NCBI RefSeq assembly: GCF_002968015.1
Contig: NZ_PUIP01000006.1
Location: 248,001-312,000 of the forward strand
DNA from: Massilia phosphatilytica
GTDB taxonomy: Bacteria; Pseudomonadota; Gammaproteobacteria; Burkholderiales; Burkholderiaceae_D
Length of the DNA stretch: 64,000 nt
Reading direction: 5' to 3'
A program made the translations under genes and the position numbers. The notes under the pieces are model-generated. The model had not been told where the DNA came from and made no database searches. It saw nothing but the letters and a program-made list of their open reading frames with translations. Below, piece after piece: positions 59,956 to 64,000 of this stretch. The first letter of the stretch is position 1, and each line of letters begins with the position of its first letter.

Positions 59956-61239
59956 TTAGCAGGCGTCGATGATCCAGTCCGCCGGCTTGCCGCTGGCCTG
60001 GAGTGGCAGGCGCGGGCCGAACGTCCACGCGACGGGCCGCTCGGGCACCGTGAGCCGCCCGGCGGCCCACACGGGCAATGCGGCACGCAGGGCGTCGACG
60101 TCGGCACCGGGCTGCGCCACGACGAAGGCTTTCAGGCGCTGGCCCTCGTCGGGCCGCATCAGCCGCACCGCGGCCTCCCGCACCTGCGGATGCAGCGCCA
60201 GCACGTCCGCGACATAGGCCGGGAACACGTTCGTGCCGCCGACCTGCACGGCGTCGTCGATGCGTCCCGCCGGCAGGAAGTGCGCCGCATCGGACCAGTC
60301 CAGCCGATCCTGCAACGGATAGCGCCGCGCCGTCCCGTCCGGCAAGGTGCGCGCCAGCGTGGCGGGATCATCCGTGCGGGACCAGTGCGGCAGCAGGGTG
60401 AAAGGAGCGCCCGCCCGTTCGCGCCAGCCGACGCCTGCCGTTTCCGAGCTGCCATAGACCTGCAGCAGGCGCAGGCCGGCGGCGGCCAGCGTAGCGGCGA
60501 GCGCGTCCGGACAGGGCGCGGTCGATGTCACGCCGACGATGCCCGCGTCGAATGCCGGCGCGACCCGTGCGGCCGCTTCCCACCAACCGGGATGTGCCAC
60601 GACGAGGTCGCCGGCGCGCGCCAGGCTCGCCAGCGCCGCCGGACCGGCCTGGCGGATGTCCACCACCTCGACCGCACCGGCGGCGTCCACGCCCGCGAGC
60701 CGCCGTGGCATCAGCACCGTGAACAGGAATCCGTAGATATGGTGACTGGGCACGGCACTCAGCACGCGGCGCCGGCCCGGCACGAGCAGCGCCAGCGCGG
60801 CGATCTCCTGCTCCAGCGTGGCCAGCGCATGCGTGCAGCGCTTCGGGCTGCCGCTGCTGCCAGACGTGCGGAACGTCAGCGCGGGCGCATCGCTATCCGC
60901 GCCGGCCCGCGCGCACGCTTCCAGCCCGGCCCGTGCACTCGCGATCCAGTCGCCGACACAAGGCCGGGCCAGTAATTGCTCGTCGATACCGCCGCGCTGC
61001 AGGTGCAATGCCTCGACCAGTGTCGTGCCCAGCCCCATCAGCTCCAGCGAATCGACGCCGAGGTCGCGCACGAACCGGGTGTCGGGCGACCACGACGCAG
61101 GTGCGGGCTGGCGGCCGGGCCGCATCTGCGCCAGTTCGGCGGCGAGCAGGTCCGCGACGACGCGGTGCAAGGCCGCGCCATGGGTCCACCACGCGCCGGG
61201 TCGGGCAACACTTGAGGCAGAATGGGGTGGTCGCGGCAT
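59956..61239 (-). CDS. pcl: 4-coumarate ligase of the photoactive-yellow-protein activation type
   Basis: The product is 427 aa. The N-terminal ~75 residues hold FVRDLGVDSLELMGL, an acyl-carrier-like DSL motif with a Ser at ~64. The adenylation domain has TSGSSGSPK (P-loop), SHHIYGFLFTVLMP, VYGSSETAG, RIDDAVQVGG and a terminal GKP with the catalytic Lys. HHIYGFLF and the ~400-aa length are typical of PYP-linked coumarate ligases, which activate p-coumaric acid for attachment to the Cys of PYP. pyp is divergent, 166 bp away. The ATG at 61239 follows GAGAGAT. No tyrosine ammonia-lyase is seen in the window. Confidence 0.85.
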   Translation of the reverse strand: MPRPPHSASSVARPGAWWTHGAALHRVVADLLAAELAQMRPGRQPAPASWSPDTRFVRDLGVDSLELMGLGTTLVEALHLQRGGIDEQLLARPCVGDWIASARAGLEACARAGADSDAPALTFRTSGSSGSPKRCTHALATLEQEIAALALLVPGRRRVLSAVPSHHIYGFLFTVLMPRRLAGVDAAGAVEVVDIRQAGPAALASLARAGDLVVAHPGWWEAAARVAPAFDAGIVGVTSTAPCPDALAATLAAAGLRLLQVYGSSETAGVGWRERAGAPFTLLPHWSRTDDPATLARTLPDGTARRYPLQDRLDWSDAAHFLPAGRIDDAVQVGGTNVFPAYVADVLALHPQVREAAVRLMRPDEGQRLKAFVVAQPGADVDALRAALPVWAAGRLTVPERPVAWTFGPRLPLQASGKPADWIIDAC

Positions 61240-61266
61240 GATCTCTCGTCGTCGATAAGCGCGCCG

Positions 61267-61295
61267 ACTATGACGGGACGGTTCGTCCCTGTCAA
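61267..61295 (-). promoter_or_regulatory. Promoter of the coumarate ligase gene with a palindrome between -35 and -10
   Basis: On the minus strand TTGACA (61290-61295) and CATAGT (61267-61272) are separated by 17 bases. The spacer holds a perfect inverted repeat, GGGACG-GTT-CGTCCC (61275-61289), with flanking TGAC/GTCA. This is a likely operator for a repressor or activator. The start codon is 28 bases from the -10. Confidence 0.65.
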
Positions 61296-61337
61296 ATGCG
61301 TAAGGACGCAACAATGTGACATATGCGCACGATAGGT

Positions 61338-61369
61338 TTGACAGAGACATGACGCCATGTCACTATACC
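61338..61369 (+). promoter_or_regulatory. Candidate pyp promoter with a different palindrome
   Basis: TTGACA at 61338-61343 is followed, after a long 20-base spacer, by TATACC (61364-61369). The spacer contains the perfect inverted repeat GACATG-ACGC-CATGTC (61346-61361). The long spacer and internal palindrome suggest regulated transcription, as with MerR-type promoters. It lies 37 bases before the pyp ATG. Confidence 0.5.
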
Positions 61370-61405
61370 TTTCTGTCTTGCAACACCATTTCCGCTGGAG
61401 CTCCC

Positions 61406-61795
61406 ATGACCGCGCCCGACCTGTCCTTTGCCACCCCGGACCTGCACATGCGCCTCGCGCAACTGGCCGAGGACGAACTCGACCGCCTCGATTTCGGCGT
61501 CATCGGCTTCGACGGCGACACCAACGTGTGCCAGTACAACCGCACGGAGTCGGAAGCGGCCGGCCTCACGCCGCCCCGCGTGCTGGGCCAGCCGCTGTTC
61601 ACGAACGTCGCGCCCTGCCTGAACAATTTCATGGTGGCGCAGCGGTTCGAGGATGCCCAGGACGACGGCACGGCGCTCGACGCCACCATCGACTATGTGC
61701 TGACCTTGCGCATGCGCCCCGTGAAAGTCGCGCTGCGCCTCCTGGCCACACCGGACACGCCCGTGCGCTACGTGCTCGTCCAGCGCAAAGCATGA
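61406..61795 (+). CDS. pyp: Photoactive yellow protein (blue-light photoreceptor)
   Basis: The product is 129 aa, close to the 125 aa of the type PYP. Key positions match: Tyr44 (Y42) and Glu48 (E46) in CQYNRTESEAAG, and the chromophore-bearing Cys71 (C69) in LFTNVAPC, with Tyr-to-Cys spacing of 27 as in the prototype. FGVIGFDGDTN and the late RPVKVAL strand also align. T50 and R52 of the prototype are Ala52 and Leu54 here. The Cys binds p-coumaroyl as a thioester, which isomerises in blue light. The start at 61406 has TGGAG at 5-6 bases. The stop overlaps the next ATG (ATGA), linking light sensing to the GGDEF gene. Confidence 0.9.
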   Translation: MTAPDLSFATPDLHMRLAQLAEDELDRLDFGVIGFDGDTNVCQYNRTESEAAGLTPPRVLGQPLFTNVAPCLNNFMVAQRFEDAQDDGTALDATIDYVLTLRMRPVKVALRLLATPDTPVRYVLVQRKA

Positions 61796-63120
61796 CGGCG
61801 GACACCGAACCGTACGCCCGCCTCGCCGCCGAGCATGAGGCGCTGATGCAGTTCCTGTACCTGGCCCCCGTGGGCCTCGTGCAGACGGCGGCCGATGGCG
61901 GGATCCTCATGATGAATCCGGTCTCGGCCCAGCTGCTGATGCCCCTGCAGCGCGACGGCAACCTGGTCAACCTGTTCGACGCGCTCGCCGGCGTCGCGCC
62001 CGAGCTGCGCCACCTGTGCGCGCTGTCCGCACGGCCCAGCGGCATGGTGTGCGACGGCCTGCACATCCAGCTCGGCGGTGCCGAAGCGCGACCGAAGCGC
62101 GCGCCGCAGGTCCTGGCACTGACCGTCCTGAAGCTGGACGAAGCGCGCCTGATGGCCGTGCTGTCCGACGTCACGGAACAGGTGCGGCGCGACCGCCAGC
62201 TGCGCCAGAACGAAGCGTGGCTGGGCGCCCTCCTCACGAGCATCACGGACTACGCGCTCGTGGGCCTGGACGGCGCCGGCCGCGTCAGCGCGTGGAACGA
62301 GACGATCGCCCGCGTCACGGGACATGGCGAGGACGTCGTCGGCCAGCCGTATTCCGTGTTTTATCCGCAGGGCGCGACGACGGCACATCACATCCACGAC
62401 CGCCTGCGCGAGGCCGACCAGAACGGCTGGAGCCTGGACGAAGGCCCGCGCGTACGCGCCGACGGCAGCGAGTTCTGGGCCAGCGCGATGATCTCGCCGC
62501 TGCCCGACCGCGACCCGGCGCTGGCCGAGCCGGGCGAACCCGCGTACTGCCTCGTGCTGCGCGACGTCAGCGACAAGCGCGATGCGCTCGCCGCCCGCCG
62601 CAAGTCGCTGTTCTGCGACCACCTGACGGGCGTCGCCAACCGCCGCGCGTTCTTCGAGGCGGCCGAACTGGAACTGAACCGCAACCGGCGCGCGCCGCGG
62701 CCCACGGCCCTGGTCCTCATCGATGCCGACCACTTCAAGCGCATCAATGACCGTCACGGCCACGCCGGCGGCGATGCCGTGTTGCGCCACCTGGGTCAAC
62801 TGCTGGCCGCGACGTTCCGCCAGGTCGATGTCGTCGCGCGCGTGGGCGGCGAGGAATTCGCCGTGCTGCTGCCGTCGTCCGACCTGGACGCGGCTGCCGC
62901 CGTGGCCGAACGGCTGCGCGGACTCGTCGCCAGCCGGCCCGTCGCGCACGACGGTGCGCTCATCACGTGCACGATCAGCGCCGGTGTCGCCGTGTGCGAC
63001 GGCGAGGCGCTTGGGCTGGCCGGCCTGATGAAGCGTGCCGACGAAGCGCTGTACGCCGCGAAGGCGGCGGGCCGCGACCGCGTCGAGCGGTGGCGCCCCG
63101 CGCTGGAGGCCGGACCATGA
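61792..63120 (+). CDS. PAS-PAS-GGDEF diguanylate cyclase
   Basis: The product is 442 aa and soluble. A first PAS-like region (~18-130, LAPVGLVQTAADGGILMMNP) is followed by a second PAS (~140-265, TDYALVGLDGAGRVSAWNE, VVGQPYSVFY). The GGDEF domain occupies ~275-435: DHLTGVANRR, LIDADHFKRINDRHGHAGGD and the active-site RVGGEEFAVLLP. The last is a functional GGEEF; there is no RxxD inhibitory site upstream of it. It should make c-di-GMP. Overlap with pyp by ATGA means co-translation, so PYP may regulate it directly (inference). Its stop overlaps the next gene by ATGA. Confidence 0.93.
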   Translation: MTADTEPYARLAAEHEALMQFLYLAPVGLVQTAADGGILMMNPVSAQLLMPLQRDGNLVNLFDALAGVAPELRHLCALSARPSGMVCDGLHIQLGGAEARPKRAPQVLALTVLKLDEARLMAVLSDVTEQVRRDRQLRQNEAWLGALLTSITDYALVGLDGAGRVSAWNETIARVTGHGEDVVGQPYSVFYPQGATTAHHIHDRLREADQNGWSLDEGPRVRADGSEFWASAMISPLPDRDPALAEPGEPAYCLVLRDVSDKRDALAARRKSLFCDHLTGVANRRAFFEAAELELNRNRRAPRPTALVLIDADHFKRINDRHGHAGGDAVLRHLGQLLAATFRQVDVVARVGGEEFAVLLPSSDLDAAAAVAERLRGLVASRPVAHDGALITCTISAGVAVCDGEALGLAGLMKRADEALYAAKAAGRDRVERWRPALEAGP

Positions 63121-64000
63121 TCGACACGAACAAGGTCGACGCCTACGAGGCCCTCGTCCAGTTTCTCTACCGCGCGCCCATCGGCCTCGTGCAGGCGGGC
63201 CTGGACGGCACGGTCGACATGCTGAATCCGATGTCGTCCAGCCTCCTGATGCCGCTCGCGCGCGACGGCAGCCTCGATAATCTGTTCACGGTGCTGCAGG
63301 ACGTGGCGCCGCAGCTGCGCGACCTGACGGCGGCGGTCGACGCCCCGTCAGGCGTCGTATGCGAAGGGCTGCGCGTGGAACTGGGCGACGCGGCCGCGCC
63401 GGGCGCGGCGCAGGTGCTGGCGCTGAGCGTCCTGAAACTGGACGGCACGCGGCTGATGGCCACTGTGACAGACGCCACCGCGGAGGTGCAGCGCGAGCAG
63501 GAACGCCTCGCGCGCCGCCTGCGCAGCCAGGCGCGCACGGACGCGCTCACGCGCATGCCCAACCGCGAAGCCGTGCTGGAGCAGCTGCAGCAGATGCTGG
63601 GCCGGCCGCCGCTCGCCGATGGCGGCGCGCAGCACCGCGGTTTTGCGCTGCTGTTCATGAATTGCGACCGGTTCCGCCAGGTCAACGACGCATTGGGCCA
63701 GGCGGCCGGCGACCGGCTGCTCGTCCAGATCGGCGACCGCATCCGCGCCACCTTGCGCCCGCCGAGCGACCGTATCGATCCGCACGCAGGCGCGGGCCAG
63801 ATGGCGGCCCGGGTCGGCGCCGACGAATTCGCCGTCGTGCTGGACGGCCTGCGCAGCCACGACGACGCCGAACGCGTGGCCGCGCGCCTGCTCGACGCGC
63901 TCGCGCGCCCGCACACGCTGGACGGCCAGGATATCGTGATCCGCCTCAGCATGGGCCTCGTGTGGAGCGGCGATGCAGGCCGCGAAGCCGGCGAGATGCT
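63117..64000 (+). CDS. PAS-GGDEF protein, 3' end outside the window (probably continues into EAL)
   Basis: At least 294 codons are present. The PAS region (~12-125, APIGLVQAGLDGTVDMLNP, PSGVVCEGLRVELG) is a close paralogue of the first PAS of the gene before it, so the pair arose by duplication. The GGDEF domain (~140 on) reads DALTRMPNREA, NCDRFRQVNDALGQAAGDRLL and RVGADEFAVVL. The active-site GADEF in place of GGDEF is probably catalytically dead. Degenerate GGDEFs usually sit before an EAL phosphodiesterase, so the missing part may be EAL. The start at 63117 overlaps the preceding stop by ATGA. Confidence 0.87.
   Translation, partial: MIDTNKVDAYEALVQFLYRAPIGLVQAGLDGTVDMLNPMSSSLLMPLARDGSLDNLFTVLQDVAPQLRDLTAAVDAPSGVVCEGLRVELGDAAAPGAAQVLALSVLKLDGTRLMATVTDATAEVQREQERLARRLRSQARTDALTRMPNREAVLEQLQQMLGRPPLADGGAQHRGFALLFMNCDRFRQVNDALGQAAGDRLLVQIGDRIRATLRPPSDRIDPHAGAGQMAARVGADEFAVVLDGLRSHDDAERVAARLLDALARPHTLDGQDIVIRLSMGLVWSGDAGREAGEM

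Overview
The window is high-GC DNA that looks like a betaproteobacterial chromosome, most probably Oxalobacteraceae (Massilia/Duganella-like). The pointers are protein style, TonB-dependent receptors with KTIKK-type leaders, a tryptophan-halogenase-like gene beside a GH30 hydrolase, and dense GC-rich coding with many ATGA overlaps. This is inferred from gene content; no marker gene is present. I saw no rRNA, tRNA, CRISPR array, transposase or phage gene.

Layout. 0-5.7 kb holds housekeeping and small genes: an acyltransferase tail, an ABM monooxygenase, YedK/HMCES, a DUF1566-like protein, an M28 peptidase, a metallophosphoesterase, a glycine-zipper protein and a small membrane protein. 5.8-26.8 kb is a large cluster in two opposed arms. 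The plus arm encodes a Ser/Thr kinase, an FtsW/RodA-family glycosyltransferase with a big extracytoplasmic domain, an FHA-like protein, an SH3 protein, a PP2C phosphatase and an FHA protein. The minus arm encodes a PBP transpeptidase, a protein with a sigma-like HTH, three unrecognised proteins, an SPFH/zinc-ribbon protein, a kinase fused to an FGE-sulfatase domain and a 34-residue membrane peptide. Together they resemble in content the actinobacterial pknAB-pbpA-rodA-pstP-fhaAB locus, a phospho-controlled peptidoglycan synthase. A GNAT and an MFS gene sit inside the plus arm.

27-40 kb carries small exported proteins, RNase HI, an HD hydrolase, a Tet-like MFS pump, an EamA transporter, a carbohydrate-scavenging operon (TonB receptor, flavin halogenase, GH30) and a second TonB receptor. 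40-54 kb has phosphatidylserine decarboxylase, a LysR/azoreductase/pirin group, an acyltransferase, an aspartoacylase-like enzyme, LysE, a four-gene polyprenyl-phosphate sugar/envelope operon (GT2, GT39, PAP2, LpxB-N-like), a solute-binding protein, a Gdx/SugE pump and an Old Yellow Enzyme.

54-64 kb has two genes broken by single-base frameshifts (an M1 aminopeptidase and an EEP-family hydrolase), a TTG-started thioesterase, and a photoactive yellow protein (PYP) locus. In that locus pyp is transcribed divergently from a PYP-type 4-coumarate ligase and is translationally coupled to a PAS-PAS-GGDEF cyclase and a second PAS-GGDEF protein that runs off the window. This suggests a blue-light input to cyclic-di-GMP. 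The two most interesting regions are the kinase/PP2C/FHA/RodA/PBP cluster and the PYP/c-di-GMP locus.
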